From: Burkholderia sp. NRF60-BP8
GTDB taxonomy: Bacteria; Pseudomonadota; Gammaproteobacteria; Burkholderiales; Burkholderiaceae
DNA: 64,000 bases
Direction of reading: 5' to 3'
NCBI RefSeq assembly: GCF_001522585.2
Contig: NZ_CP013372.1
Location: forward strand, 2,170,001-2,234,000
Of this stretch, positions 8,130 through 17,694 are shown piece by piece. A program made the position numbers and the translations under genes. Numbering within the stretch: position 1 is the stretch's first letter; each line of letters opens with the position of its first letter. The notes below the pieces were generated by a model. It saw only the letters and a program-made list of their open reading frames with translations. It made no database searches and was not told the DNA's origin.

Positions 8130-9380
8130 ATGCCTACTCTGAAATCGACCCGCCTGAGTGCCGCGCTGGGCGGCATGCTGCTGACCGCCGCCGCGCACGC
8201 GGCGCCCGTCTGGATCACGCTCGGCGACACCGCGTTGCGCCAGCTTCAACGTATCGACGCGACTGCAACCGCGCAATACAGCACGACCGTCGAAGCCGGC
8301 AAGGCCGACGACGGCGCCGCGCGTCGCGAAACCGTTCACGTCGTCGAGATCGACGATTCCCGCCTCGGCGAGCTGGCCCGCGCCGTCCACCGCACGCGCG
8401 GCCACGGGCCCGGCTACGTCGTGCACGACTCGTTCGACGACGCGCGGCAGGCGCTCCAGCCCTTGCCTGCGGCGCTCGCGAAACAGGCCGCCCCCGCGTA
8501 CACGGTGTCGAACGTGCCGCAGATCGGCACGTGGGTCCAGCAACTGCAGGCCAGCAACATCGTCGGCACGATCACGTCGCTGTCGGGTTTCACGAACCGC
8601 TACTACACGACGTCGCACGGCGTCGCCGCGTCCGACTGGCTCGCGTTGCAGTGGAAGCAACTGGCGGCTTCGCGCGCCGACATCGCCGTCGAACAATTCG
8701 CGCACACGGGCTTTCCGCAGAAATCCGTGATCCTGACGATCCGCGGCAGCGATCCGGCCGCGGGCACCGTCGTGCTCGGCGGCCACCTCGATTCGACGGT
8801 CGGCCGCACGACGGAAAACACGCGCTCGCCCGGCGCCGACGACGATGCGTCGGGCATCGCCAGCCTGACCGAGGCGCTGCGCGTGCTGCTCGCGAACGGC
8901 TACCGGCCGAAACGGACGATCAAGTTCGTCGGGTATGCGGCCGAGGAAGCCGGCCTGCTCGGCTCGAAGGCGATCGCGAAGCAGTTCCGCGCGCAGAATG
9001 CGAACGTGGTCGGCGTGCTGCAGCTCGACATGACGAACTACAAGGGCGATCCGAAGGATATCTACCTGATCACCGACTACACGAACGCGGCGCAAAACGC
9101 CTACCTGACGAACCTGGCGAAGACCTACCTGCCGGAGCTTGCGATCGGCACGTCGCAGTGCGGGTACGCATGCTCGGATCACGCGTCGTGGAATGCGCAG
9201 GGGTATCCGGCATCGTTCCCGTTCGAGGCCGACCAGAACGACAGCCCGTACATCCACACGGCGAACGACACGCTGGAAAACTCGGATCGGCAAGCGAACC
9301 ATGCGCTGAAGTTCGGCAAGCTGGCGCTTGCCTATGCGGTCGATCTCGGCGGCATGGCCGGTGCGACGGTCAAGCGCTGA
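8130..9380 (+). CDS. Secreted M28-family aminopeptidase (leucyl aminopeptidase-like)
   Basis: 416 residues. The ATG at 8130 gives a signal peptide ending AHA/A near residue 24; the same frame is open much further upstream but only because it is antisense-free GC-rich DNA inside the protease gene. Metal ligands of the M28 fold are visible: H219 and D221 in GGHLDS, the aspartate in PGADDDASG, the paired glutamates in [11 protein letters not shown], the aspartate in [10 protein letters not shown] and a C-terminal histidine in [13 protein letters not shown]. It would release N-terminal amino acids outside the cell, using peptides produced by the neighbouring protease 80 bases upstream. Similar to Vibrio/Aeromonas-type aminopeptidases. 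Confidence 0.88.
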   Translation: MPTLKSTRLSAALGGMLLTAAAHAAPVWITLGDTALRQLQRIDATATAQYSTTVEAGKADDGAARRETVHVVEIDDSRLGELARAVHRTRGHGPGYVVHDSFDDARQALQPLPAALAKQAAPAYTVSNVPQIGTWVQQLQASNIVGTITSLSGFTNRYYTTSHGVAASDWLALQWKQLAASRADIAVEQFAHTGFPQKSVILTIRGSDPAAGTVVLGGHLDSTVGRTTENTRSPGADDDASGIASLTEALRVLLANGYRPKRTIKFVGYAAEEAGLLGSKAIAKQFRAQNANVVGVLQLDMTNYKGDPKDIYLITDYTNAAQNAYLTNLAKTYLPELAIGTSQCGYACSDHASWNAQGYPASFPFEADQNDSPYIHTANDTLENSDRQANHALKFGKLALAYAVDLGGMAGATVKR

Positions 9381-9416
9381 GCGTTCCGCGTCGAGCGGCT
9401 CGCACGTTCGCAGCGA

Positions 9417-9460
9417 AACGGGCGCTCACCCGCACGGGTGCGCCCGTTCGAATGCCTTTT
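9417..9460 (+). terminator. Rho-independent terminator after the aminopeptidase gene
   Basis: Inverted repeat AACGGGCGC (9417-9425) and GCGCCCGTT (9440-9448), with an additional ACCCG/CGGGT pairing inside, followed by CTTTTC at about 9456-9461. Confidence 0.7.
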
Positions 9461-9511
9461 CTCCGTCCGGCTAGAATCGTCGTTCGACCACTCGCCACAC
9501 GCTTTCCCACC

Positions 9512-9874
9512 ATGACCGAACCCACCCGCTCCATCGACGACCTGTCGCCCGCCCGCGTCACGACCGCGTTCGATCTACCCGGCCATACGACCGTCCGCTC
9601 GCTCGGCGTCGCACAGGGCATCGTCGTGCGCTCGCGCTCGATCGTCGGCTCGTTCGGCGCGTCGCTGCAGACGATCTTCGGCGGCAACATCACGCTCTAT
9701 ACGTCGCTGTGCGAAAAGGCGCGCGAGCACGCGTTCGACAAGATGCTTGCCGATGCGCGCAAGCTCGGCGCGAACGCGATCGTCGCGATGCGCTACGACT
9801 CGACCGAGATCGGCTCGGGCGTGACCGAGGTCATCTGCTACGGCACGGCCGTGCGCGTCACGCAGGATGCGTGA
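9512..9874 (+). CDS. UPF0145 (YbjQ-like) family protein
   Basis: A 120-residue cytosolic protein. The segments [40 protein letters not shown] and [11 protein letters not shown] match the small YbjQ/UPF0145 family, which forms compact oligomers and has no established function. It sits between the aminopeptidase terminator and a convergent MFS gene, ending only 13 bases from the latter's stop. The ribosome binding site before the ATG is weak. Family membership is reasonably clear, function unknown. Confidence 0.75.
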   Translation: MTEPTRSIDDLSPARVTTAFDLPGHTTVRSLGVAQGIVVRSRSIVGSFGASLQTIFGGNITLYTSLCEKAREHAFDKMLADARKLGANAIVAMRYDSTEIGSGVTEVICYGTAVRVTQDA

Positions 9875-9887
9875 CGTGTGATGCGCG

Positions 9888-11138
9888 TCACGCGTCGCGT
9901 TCGAGCGACTTCATGTGCGTGAGCTGCGGAAACAGCCGCATCCACGCGAGCGCGACGGCGATCGTCGCCGCGCCGCCGACGACGATCGCGGCCGGCGCGC
10001 CCCACCACGCGGCCGTCACGCCCGACTCGAATTCGCCGAGCTGGTTCGACGTGCCGATGAACAGCGAATTGACCGCGCTCACGCGACCGAGCATGTCGTC
10101 GGGCGTGCGCAGTTGCACGAGCGACAGGCGCACGACGACGCTCACGACATCCGATGCGCCAAGCGCCGCCAGCGCGACCAGCGACAACGCAAAGTGCCGC
10201 GACACCCCGAACACGATCGTCGCGATGCCGAACGCGATCACGCCGCCGAACATCGCGCGGCCCGGCCGGCCCTTCAACGGGAAGCGCGTGAGCCACAGCG
10301 TGCCCGCGAGCGCGCCGACCGCCGGCGCCGCGCGCAATGCGCCGAGCCCCCACGGGCCGACCTGCAGGATGTCGCGTGCGTAGATCGGCAGCAGCGCGGT
10401 CGCGCCGCCGAACAGCACGGCGAACAGATCGAGCGACAGCGCACCGAGAATCGCCGGTTCGCGCCGGATGAACGCGATGCCCGAAAACACCGAGCGCAGC
10501 GTGACCGGCTCGCGGGCGGGTGGCGCGCCGCGCAGCGGGATCGTGCCGCTCAGCATCGCCGCGATCGCGAAGGCCGCCACGCTCGTGCCGAACGCGACGG
10601 GTGCGCCGACGCCATAGAGCAACCCGCCGAACGCGGGACCGAGAATCTGCGCGGCCTGGTTGGCGGACGTCGACAGCGCGGTCGCGCGCGGCAAATCGGT
10701 GCGCGGCACGACGGCCGGCAGCAGCGACGACACCGACGGTGACTCGAACGCGCGAGCCGTGCCGACGATCGCCGCGAGCGCATACACGGCCGGCGCGGCC
10801 AGCCACCCTTGCACCGCACCGAGCAGGAACACGCCGGCGGCCAGTGCCTCGACGCCCTGGCAGATCGTCGCGATGCGCCGGCGGTCGTAGCGGTCGGCCA
10901 CCTGCCCGACGACCAGCGTCAGCGCGAACATCGGCACGAACTGCGCGAGGCCGACCAGACCGAGCGCGAACGCGCTGTGCGTGAGCGCATACACGTACCA
11001 GCCGATCGCGACCGACAGGATCTGGAAGGCCAGCGACGACATCACGCGCGTGCCCCAGAAACGCCGGAACGGCGCGTGGCGAAACAGGTTGGCGGGTAAC
11101 GGGGATAACGGACTGGAATCGGGCACGGGGGTGGTCAT
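9888..11138 (-). CDS. MFS transporter, EntS/MFS_3-like exporter
   Basis: 416 residues with about twelve hydrophobic segments. The conserved loop between segments 2 and 3 is present as VGQVADRYDRRRIATICQ, near residues 80-97. The protein resembles the MFS_3 group that includes the enterobactin exporter EntS and many drug or small-molecule exporters. I start it at MTTPVPDSS (11138); the same frame continues upstream through antisense sequence but without a start signal that fits the family. Single gene, convergent with the UPF0145 gene. Substrate unknown. Confidence 0.78.
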   Translation of the reverse strand: MTTPVPDSSPLSPLPANLFRHAPFRRFWGTRVMSSLAFQILSVAIGWYVYALTHSAFALGLVGLAQFVPMFALTLVVGQVADRYDRRRIATICQGVEALAAGVFLLGAVQGWLAAPAVYALAAIVGTARAFESPSVSSLLPAVVPRTDLPRATALSTSANQAAQILGPAFGGLLYGVGAPVAFGTSVAAFAIAAMLSGTIPLRGAPPAREPVTLRSVFSGIAFIRREPAILGALSLDLFAVLFGGATALLPIYARDILQVGPWGLGALRAAPAVGALAGTLWLTRFPLKGRPGRAMFGGVIAFGIATIVFGVSRHFALSLVALAALGASDVVSVVVRLSLVQLRTPDDMLGRVSAVNSLFIGTSNQLGEFESGVTAAWWGAPAAIVVGGAATIAVALAWMRLFPQLTHMKSLERDA

Positions 11139-11302
11139 CGGGGTCTCGGCAGCTGGCTGTGCGCCCCGCAACCGTTCGGGAAACGACGGCGCACGCGGGT
11201 GCGCGCGGCAACGGGGCGGACGCGGCCAAACCGCGATGATATGCCAACCGCCGAAAACCGGCCGGGCGCCGGCCGCGCGTGCCGTCGAGCCGGCGCCTCG
11301 CA

Positions 11303-11331
11303 CAAAAAAAAGCGCGAACCGCGGTTCGCGC
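11303..11331 (-). terminator. Rho-independent terminator of the porin gene
   Basis: A perfect 20-base palindrome at 11312-11331 (GCGCGAACC...GGTTCGCGC) is followed, in the minus-strand sense, by a run of eight to nine T (11303-11311 on the plus strand reads as A). It lies 47 bases after the porin stop codon. Confidence 0.85.
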
Positions 11332-11377
11332 CAAAGAGAGACCTCGCTGAAGACGTCACACCAACCCGCCACTCCGC

Positions 11378-12517
11378 TCAGAACGAATGCCGCATCCCGA
11401 TCCGTACGTCGGCCTGCGTCTGCGTCGTCGACGGCGTGAAGCTGTAGCCGATCACCGCATCGACGCCCTGCGACGCGCGCAGGTAGTCGCCGGAGATGTA
11501 CACGTCCGTGCGCTTCGACAGCAGATAATGCAGGCCCGCCGTGCCCTGGTTCCAGTGATGGCCCTCGAAGCGCGTGTGCTGGTAGCCCGCGATGAAGCTC
11601 AGCGCCGGCGTGAACTGGTACAGGCCACCGCCTTCGTACACCTGCATGTGCGACGACTGGCCAAAGCCCTTGATCGTCGTGTACGAGTAGTTGGCGTCGA
11701 GCGTCAGCTTGCCGATCGTGTAGCTCGTGCCGATGCCGAACGTGCCCTGGCTGTCGACGTCCATCGGCGTGTTCGCGAACAGATCGGTGCGCGCGCCGGT
11801 CGCCGGATCGACCGTGACGGTCTGCTGGCCGAGGAACGTATGCGTGCCGATCATCGCGTACGGGTCGAACGCGTAGATGCCGTTCGGATTGTTCAGGCGC
11901 GTGTACGCGGCGCCGATCGAGAAGTCGCCCTTCGTGAAGCTCGCGCCCGCGCTCCATGCGCTGTTGCGATGGAAGTTGCCCGCGACGTTGCCGAACGAGT
12001 ACATCGCGCCGAACTTGAAGCCGCTCATGTCGCTCGACAGGAACTTCACCGAATTCGGCAGGCGGTCGCCGTTGAAACGGTCGAAGTCGCCCTGGTGGAT
12101 CGCATAGCCGCTGCCCCATGCCGAAATGTTGTAGATCGACACGAGTTCGTTCGTGATGTCGAGCTGGTTGCCGAACGACAGCGTGCCCCAGTCGTTTTGC
12201 AGGCCCACGTACGCCTGCCGGCCGAATTCGGCGCCGCCGAAGCCGAGTTGCCCGTTGCCGAGATGGAAGCCGCTCTCGAGCGCGAACACGGCCTTCAGGC
12301 CGCCGCCCAGGTCCTCGGTGCCCTTGAGGCCGAAGCGGTTTCCGTAGGCGACGCCGTCGTCGAACTTGACCACGTGCGACCCGCCCGTGTTATTCACGTA
12401 CGTGATGCCGGCGTCAAGAATCCCGTACAGCGTCACGCTGCTCTGCGCGTGCCCGATGGCGGGAATACAGGCCGCGCATGCAAGCGCGGCGGCTACGGCG
12501 ACTTTCTTTTGCTTCAT
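11378..12517 (-). CDS. Outer membrane porin, OmpC/OpcP-like (Gram-negative porin family)
   Basis: A 379-residue precursor. The signal peptide covers residues 1-24 (ending GHA/Q), and the mature protein begins QSSVTLYGILDAGI, the standard N-terminus of beta-proteobacterial porins. The segment FGLKGTEDLGGGLKAVFALE and the terminal phenylalanine (MRHSF) needed for BAM-mediated insertion are present. The chain alternates in the way expected for a 16-strand trimeric barrel. GGAGGG precedes the start. Single transcription unit with its own terminator. Permeant specificity cannot be read from sequence. Confidence 0.92.
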   Translation of the reverse strand: MKQKKVAVAAALACAACIPAIGHAQSSVTLYGILDAGITYVNNTGGSHVVKFDDGVAYGNRFGLKGTEDLGGGLKAVFALESGFHLGNGQLGFGGAEFGRQAYVGLQNDWGTLSFGNQLDITNELVSIYNISAWGSGYAIHQGDFDRFNGDRLPNSVKFLSSDMSGFKFGAMYSFGNVAGNFHRNSAWSAGASFTKGDFSIGAAYTRLNNPNGIYAFDPYAMIGTHTFLGQQTVTVDPATGARTDLFANTPMDVDSQGTFGIGTSYTIGKLTLDANYSYTTIKGFGQSSHMQVYEGGGLYQFTPALSFIAGYQHTRFEGHHWNQGTAGLHYLLSKRTDVYISGDYLRASQGVDAVIGYSFTPSTTQTQADVRIGMRHSF

Positions 12518-12737
12518 TGTCGACCACCCTCCCTGAACCGTTCGATGGAAAGAACCGTGGCCTGGCGCGTGCCGCGATACGCCGGCTGATTCGAATTCGG
12601 TACGTCTGCTGGCTCCGGCATTTCGTTTTCCGCAATAACGCAGCCATTGGCGAAAAATACAAACCCATATTTCGCGTCACCCGTCTGAAGGCGACACTAA
12701 ATGGTCACGATGCGACGGGTCGGGAAAACACGTAGAC

Positions 12738-12764
12738 GGGCGGCACGGTAAAAACCGGCCGCCC
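12738..12764 (-). terminator. Probable terminator after the choline/betaine-binding protein gene
   Basis: The arms GGGCGGC (12738-12744) and GCCGCCC (12758-12764) enclose an inner CGGT-AAAA-ACCG. A short T-run follows on the minus strand (GTGTTTTC). Moderate quality. Confidence 0.5.
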
Positions 12765-12776
12765 CGGGGAGGGAAA

Positions 12777-13748
12777 TCAACGACCGTCGAGGGCCGCACG
12801 CACGGCCGGCAGGCCCGGCGCGCCGGTCGCCGTCGTCACGCCGTCGAGCCAGCCGGCGACCAGCGCCGGCTCGGCCTTCAGCGCATGCTGCGCCGCGAGC
12901 GCGGGCGACGTCTTGTGGTCGAGCATGTCGGCGATCATCCGGTTCTCGACGTCGACGGAGAACGTCATCTGCCGGAACAGCCGCGCGAGGTTCGTGCACT
13001 GGCCGGCGAACCCGGCACGCGCGACCGTGTTGACCGTCGCGCCGCCGTAGTTCGGGCCGAAATACGCATCGCCGCCCGACAGATACGTCAGACGGAACTT
13101 CGTGTTCATCAGATGCGGCTCCCACGCGAGAAACACGATCCAGCGCTTGTCGCGCACCGCCCGCTCGACCTGCGTGAGCATGCCCGTCTCGCTCGATTCG
13201 ACGAGCGACCAGTTCGCGGACCCGAGCGCGTGGTCGGACAGCATCCGCTTGATGTTCTGGTTCGCGGGCGCGCCGGGCTCGATCCCGTAGATCTTGCCGC
13301 CGAAGCGGTCCGCGTAGCGCGCGAGATCGGCGAACGTATGCACACCGGCGGCGGCCACGTAGTCGGGCACCGCGAGCGTGAACTTCGCGCCGCTCAGGTT
13401 CGCGTGCAGGACGTCGATCGACTTCTCGTCGACGAACGGCTTCACGAGCGGCGCCTGCGCGGGCATCCAGTTGCCGAGGAACACGTCGACCTGCCCTTTC
13501 TTCAACCCCTGGTACGTGATCGGCACCGACAGGTTCGCCACGTCCTGCCGGTAGCCGAGCGCCTTCAGCACGACGCCCGCCATCGCATTCGTCGCGTCGA
13601 TGTCGGTCCAGCCGGGCGCCGCCATCCTGACGTCGCCGCACGTCTGCGGATCGGCGGCATACGCGGGCTGCGTCGCCACCCCGCACGCGGCGGCCGCAGC
13701 GAGCGCCGCGCCGATCCTTCGGATTGCTGCATTGCCTTGCCGTTTCAT
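12777..13748 (-). CDS. Choline/glycine betaine ABC transporter substrate-binding protein (ChoX-like), orphan
   Basis: A 323-residue periplasmic protein with a signal peptide (residues 1-31, ending AYA/A). It shows OpuAC-type features: VDVFLGNWMPAQAPLV, WIVFLAWEPHLMN and scattered tryptophans that could form the aromatic cage for a quaternary ammonium group. It lies 45 bases downstream of the choline sulfatase gene on the same strand, so both are probably co-transcribed. No permease or ATPase gene is adjacent, unlike choXWV operons. It may feed a core transporter encoded elsewhere, as orphan binding proteins do for the Pseudomonas Cbc system. Choline rather than betaine is inferred from the betC linkage. 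Confidence 0.85.
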   Translation of the reverse strand: MKRQGNAAIRRIGAALAAAAACGVATQPAYAADPQTCGDVRMAAPGWTDIDATNAMAGVVLKALGYRQDVANLSVPITYQGLKKGQVDVFLGNWMPAQAPLVKPFVDEKSIDVLHANLSGAKFTLAVPDYVAAAGVHTFADLARYADRFGGKIYGIEPGAPANQNIKRMLSDHALGSANWSLVESSETGMLTQVERAVRDKRWIVFLAWEPHLMNTKFRLTYLSGGDAYFGPNYGGATVNTVARAGFAGQCTNLARLFRQMTFSVDVENRMIADMLDHKTSPALAAQHALKAEPALVAGWLDGVTTATGAPGLPAVRAALDGR

Positions 13749-13793
13749 GGTTCGCTTCCTCCGTCGTTCTTCAATGATCGCGATGCGGTGCGC

Positions 13794-15329
13794 TCAGCGC
13801 CCGACGCGCGGAAAACGCGCCATCGCTTCGAGCGTGTCGAGTTCGATGTGATTGCGCATGTAGCGCTGGCTCGCGTCGGTGAACGGCTGCCAGTCCCACG
13901 CCTGAATCCGGCCCTGCGTCGTCGCCGCGTAATGGAAGCGCCGGCGCCGCTGGCTCGCGCGCACCTGACGGTCCAGTTCGGGCAGGTTCCAGCGCTGCGC
14001 GGCCTCCGCGCGGAACGCGGCGAGCACGTCGGCGGCTTCCGGCCGCCCGGCGAGGTTCGTCAGTTCGCGCGGGTCGTCCGACAGGTTGTAAAGCTGGTCG
14101 GGATCGGCCGGGCAATGCACGTATTTCCAGTCGCCGCGGCGGATCATCACGATCGGCGCGAGCGCGCCTTCCGCGAGGTATTCGCCGAGCGCGACATCGT
14201 GCGCGGGCGTGCCGTTCAGGTGCGCCACGAGGCTCGCGCCGTCGACCGGGTCCGGCCAGCCGCCGGCGGGCGCGGCGCCGGCCAGCTCGACGAGCGTCGG
14301 CAGCAGGTCGACGTGCGACACGGGCCCGCGCACGCGCGCGGCGTCGAAGCGGCCCGGCGCATGGACGATCAGCGGCACGCGGCAGCCGCCTTCGAAGAAC
14401 GTCATCTTGTACCAGAGCCCGCGCTCGCCGAGCATGTCGCCATGGTCGGACGTGACGATCACGATCGTGTCGTCGGCGAACCCGCATTGCTCGAGCGCGG
14501 CCAGCACGCTGCCGAACTGCGTGTCCACGTAGGACGTCGCGCCATAATACGCGCGGCGTGCGGCGCGGATCTGCGCATCGGTCGGCGGCGTACGGTCGTT
14601 CTCGCAGACGAAACGCAGCCGCTGCGAATGCGGATCGCTTGCGGCCGCATCGAACCGCACGGCCGGCATGTCGATTTCATCGTCGTCGTAGCGATCCCAG
14701 TATTCGCGCGTGATCGCATACGGATCGTGCGGATGGGTCAGCGACACGACCATGCAGAACGGCCGTGCATCGCGGCCGGCCGCGCGCTCGCGCGCGACGT
14801 CGTACAGCTTCTGCTTCGCCGCGAATGTCACTTCGTCGTCGAAATCGAGCTGGTTCGTGCGCACGCACGGGCCGGCGTCGAGCACCGAGCTCATGTTGTG
14901 ATACCAGCTCGGCCGCTCGGTCGGTTGATCCCAGTCCGGCACCCAGCCGAAATCCGCCGGATAGATGTCGGTCGTCAGCCGCTCCTCGAAGCCGTGCAAC
15001 TGGTCGGGTCCGCAGAAATGCATCTTGCCGGACAGCATCGTCCGGTAGCCGCCCGCGCGCAGGTAGTGCGCGAACGTCAGCGTTTGCGCGGGCAATTCGG
15101 CGGCGTTATCGTAGGCGCCGATTCCCGACGGCAGCTTGCCGGTCAGCAGCGAGAAGCGCGACGGCGCGCACAGCGGGCTCGCGCAGTACGCGGCGTCGAA
15201 CACCACGCCTTCGGCGGCGAGCCGGTCGAGCGTCGGCGTGCGGGCGACGCGGTTGCCGTACGCCGGCAGCGCGAACGGCGTGAGCTGGTCGGCCATCAGG
15301 ATCAGGATGTTGGGTGTCGGGTTCGTCAT
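13794..15329 (-). CDS. betC: Choline sulfatase
   Basis: 511 residues, cytosolic. It hydrolyses choline-O-sulfate to choline and sulfate. The arylsulfatase signature is at C54 (ASPLCAPSR); this cysteine is converted to formylglycine in type I sulfatases and has the same number in characterised choline sulfatases. The N-terminal metal-binding ILMADQL segment and DHGDMLGERGLWYKMTFFEG are also typical. ATG 15329 is preferred over a longer upstream frame because it gives the usual family N-terminus (NILILMADQ). Divergent from a LysR regulator; the downstream gene encodes a choline-type binding protein. Product choline feeds BetA and BetB encoded at 58-61 kb. Confidence 0.95.
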   Translation of the reverse strand: MTNPTPNILILMADQLTPFALPAYGNRVARTPTLDRLAAEGVVFDAAYCASPLCAPSRFSLLTGKLPSGIGAYDNAAELPAQTLTFAHYLRAGGYRTMLSGKMHFCGPDQLHGFEERLTTDIYPADFGWVPDWDQPTERPSWYHNMSSVLDAGPCVRTNQLDFDDEVTFAAKQKLYDVARERAAGRDARPFCMVVSLTHPHDPYAITREYWDRYDDDEIDMPAVRFDAAASDPHSQRLRFVCENDRTPPTDAQIRAARRAYYGATSYVDTQFGSVLAALEQCGFADDTIVIVTSDHGDMLGERGLWYKMTFFEGGCRVPLIVHAPGRFDAARVRGPVSHVDLLPTLVELAGAAPAGGWPDPVDGASLVAHLNGTPAHDVALGEYLAEGALAPIVMIRRGDWKYVHCPADPDQLYNLSDDPRELTNLAGRPEAADVLAAFRAEAAQRWNLPELDRQVRASQRRRRFHYAATTQGRIQAWDWQPFTDASQRYMRNHIELDTLEAMARFPRVGR

Positions 15330-15569
15330 CGGCGGTCGTGGGGAAAGCGGTGTTCGAATGGAACGGCTCGCCGCCCGGGCAGCGAGACGTCCGGCATGAC
15401 GGAGACGGTCCGCAGAAACTGCCGCGCGCAAGGGCCGCGCTGGCTAGAATCGGGGAGTGCGTTGCGCGGCGGCGCGCGAAGTGCCTGTGCCGTACCGTCC
15501 GCTGCACTATCGCCCGCCCGAATTCGCGCGGGTAGGCGTCCGGCCCTTATGGGGCCATTAGAGGGACTT
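15330..15569. promoter_or_regulatory. Divergent betC / LysR regulator intergenic region
   Basis: 240 bp where the LysR-type protein is expected to bind. GGCCC-ttatg-GGGCC (15542-15556) lies just before the regulator's ribosome binding site and could form a leader hairpin. No T-N11-A LysR motif is clear enough to call. Confidence 0.35.
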
Positions 15570-16475
15570 ATGTCGAAATCCGAACCGTTACCGTCGATGC
15601 AGGCGCTGCGCGCGTTCGAATCGGCCGCCCGGCTCGCGAGCTTCACGGCCGCCGCGCGCGAGCTCGGCTCGACGCAGCCGGCCGTGAGCCAGCAGGTGTA
15701 TCAGCTCGAAGCCGAACTCGGCGTACCGCTGTTCGAACGCAGCCCGCGCGGCGTCACGCTGACGGCCGACGGCCAGTGCCTGTACGAAGCCGTGCGGCTC
15801 AGCCTCGACACGCTGCGCGGCGCGACCGCGACGCTGCGCGCGCGCCGCGAGCACGGCGCGCTCACGATCGTCACCGATTTCGGCTTCGCGACCTACTGGC
15901 TGATGCCGCGCCTGGCCGGGCTCAAGCGCGTGATGCCGGACGTCGACGTGCGCGTCGTCACGTCGCAGGACTACGACGCCCAGCGCGACCACGGCGACAT
16001 CGCGATCCTGTTCGGCGACGGCCACTGGCCGTCGTGCACGGCCGCGCGGCTGTTTCCGGAATCCGTCACGCCCGTCTGCTCGCCCGCGTTCCGCGACGCG
16101 CACCCGGGCGTCGCGCGGCCCGAGCACCTGCTCGCGCTGCCGCTGCTGCACGTGCAGCCGACGCGCCCCGAGCGCTGGCTGTCGTGGTCGGGCTGGTTCG
16201 ACGCGCACGGGCTCGAACCGCCACCCGCCGCCCGCGGCGTGACCTTCAACAGCTATGCGCTCGTGATCCATGCGGCGCTGCTCGGCGAAGGCGTCGCGCT
16301 CGGCTGGTCGCCGCTCGTCGACGAGCTCGTCGCGGCCGGCCAGCTCGTGAAGCTGGTCGACGCGCCCGTCGTCACGCCGCGCGGCTACTTCCTGGTGCGC
16401 CCGCCGCAGCGGCCCGAGCCGGATGCGACCCACGTGTTCCGGCGCTGGCTGCTCGACGCATGCGCGGCGGCCTGA
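15570..16475 (+). CDS. LysR-family regulator of choline sulfate utilisation
   Basis: 301 residues. An N-terminal winged helix-turn-helix occupies residues 9-68 (MQALRAFESAARLASFTAAA, GSTQPAVSQQVYQLE), followed by a two-lobed LysR substrate domain (LTIVTDFGFATYWLMPRL, GEGVALGWSPLVDELV). Start ATG 15570 has GAGGGA nearby. It is divergent from betC, the arrangement seen for choline-sulfate-utilisation LysR regulators in many proteobacteria. It probably activates betC and the binding-protein gene in response to choline sulfate or choline. Regulatory target is inferred from position. Confidence 0.88.
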   Translation: MSKSEPLPSMQALRAFESAARLASFTAAARELGSTQPAVSQQVYQLEAELGVPLFERSPRGVTLTADGQCLYEAVRLSLDTLRGATATLRARREHGALTIVTDFGFATYWLMPRLAGLKRVMPDVDVRVVTSQDYDAQRDHGDIAILFGDGHWPSCTAARLFPESVTPVCSPAFRDAHPGVARPEHLLALPLLHVQPTRPERWLSWSGWFDAHGLEPPPAARGVTFNSYALVIHAALLGEGVALGWSPLVDELVAAGQLVKLVDAPVVTPRGYFLVRPPQRPEPDATHVFRRWLLDACAAA

Positions 16476-16649
16476 GGCCGCGCGCCCGCCCCGGCCCCAG
16501 CCCGCTGGCGCACCGATACCAGCCACACGGCGCGTTGGTTCTATCCGCGCCGATATCGTCCTGATTTACTTGAGCCTCCCGCTACCCGCGCGGCGCGGCG
16601 CTTCGTGCGCCGCCGCGCGGCCGTGCGCCCCTGCCATCCGAGGAGTCTC

Positions 16650-17534
16650 ATGACCGCCGAGCACCGCCCCGATCAATTCGTCCTGACACTGTCGTGCCCG
16701 AGCGCGGCCGGCCAGGTCGCCGCCGTCGTCGGCTTTCTCGACCGCCATCGCTGCTACGTCGATGCGCTGAACGTGTTCGACGACGATCTCAGCAATCGCT
16801 TCTTCGTGCGCTGCGTCTTTCATCCGACGGATGAGACGCTGCAGATCGACGCACTGCGTCAGGAATTCGCGCCGATCGCGGCCGGACTCGGCGGCCACGA
16901 CGGCGACATCCAGTGGGCGATCCACGACGTCAACGCGCGGCCGAAGGTGCTGATCATGGTGTCGAAGCTCGAGCACTGCCTCGCGGATCTGCTGTTCCGC
17001 TGGCGGATGGGCGAGCTGAAGATGGACATCGTCGGCATCGTGTCGAACCACCCCGACTTCGAGCCGCTCGCCGCACAGCACGGGCTGCCGTTCCGGCACT
17101 TCCCGATCACGGCCGAGACCAAGGCGCAGCAGGAAGCGCAATGGCTCGACTTCTTCGAATCGAGCGGCGCCGAGCTCGTGATCCTCGCGCGCTACATGCA
17201 GGTGCTGTCGCAGGAGACGAGCGCGAAGCTCGCGAACCGCGCGATCAACATCCATCATTCGTTCCTGCCCGGCTTCAAGGGCGCGAAGCCGTATCACCAG
17301 GCACATGCGCGCGGCGTGAAGCTGATCGGCGCGACCGCGCACTTCGTGACCGACGATCTCGACGAAGGCCCGATCATCGAGCAGGTCGTGGAGCGTGTCG
17401 ATCATGCGCTGCGACCCGAGCAATTGCTCGCGGTGGGACGCGACGTCGAAAGCCTCACGCTCGCGCGTGCGGTGAAGGCGTTCATCGAGCGGCGGGTGTT
17501 TTTGAACGGCGATCGGACGGTGGTGTTTTCGTAA
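16650..17534 (+). CDS. purU: Formyltetrahydrofolate deformylase
   Basis: 294 residues. The N-terminal ACT domain is at residues 7-85 (FVLTLSCPSAAGQVAAVVGF) and the C-terminal formyltransferase-fold hydrolase domain contains the signature NIHHSFLPGFKGAKPYHQA and GATAHFVTDDLDEGPI. It hydrolyses 10-formyl-THF to formate and THF. GAGGAG precedes the ATG at 16650. In pseudomonads a purU paralogue belongs to the glycine betaine regulon, where it recycles THF loaded with one-carbon units. Position beside the betaine block suggests the same here. Followed by a strong terminator. Confidence 0.93.
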   Translation: MTAEHRPDQFVLTLSCPSAAGQVAAVVGFLDRHRCYVDALNVFDDDLSNRFFVRCVFHPTDETLQIDALRQEFAPIAAGLGGHDGDIQWAIHDVNARPKVLIMVSKLEHCLADLLFRWRMGELKMDIVGIVSNHPDFEPLAAQHGLPFRHFPITAETKAQQEAQWLDFFESSGAELVILARYMQVLSQETSAKLANRAINIHHSFLPGFKGAKPYHQAHARGVKLIGATAHFVTDDLDEGPIIEQVVERVDHALRPEQLLAVGRDVESLTLARAVKAFIERRVFLNGDRTVVFS

Positions 17535-17572
17535 GCGGGTCGCAGCCGCACTCGAACGCGACGGAAACGAAC

Positions 17573-17606
17573 GAGGCCCGACCGGTAAACCGGTCGGGCC
17601 TCTTTT
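17573..17606 (+). terminator. Rho-independent terminator after purU
   Basis: Fourteen-base arms GAGGCCCGACCGGT (17573-17586) and ACCGGTCGGGCCTC (17589-17602), followed by TTTT. It separates purU from the convergent permease gene. Confidence 0.9.
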
Positions 17607-17694
17607 GTCGTCGTGTTGCGACGGCGCTTCACGCGACGGCCCCGCGTATGCTCTACGAAGCCATCACGTGCTGCGACACGCACGCATTAACGCG

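Noticed and set aside
12885..15569. A very long plus-strand ORF antisense to the binding protein and betC, merging into the LysR gene
   Set aside because: Only its 3' part is the real LysR protein. The rest is antisense to well-supported genes and compositionally a shadow.
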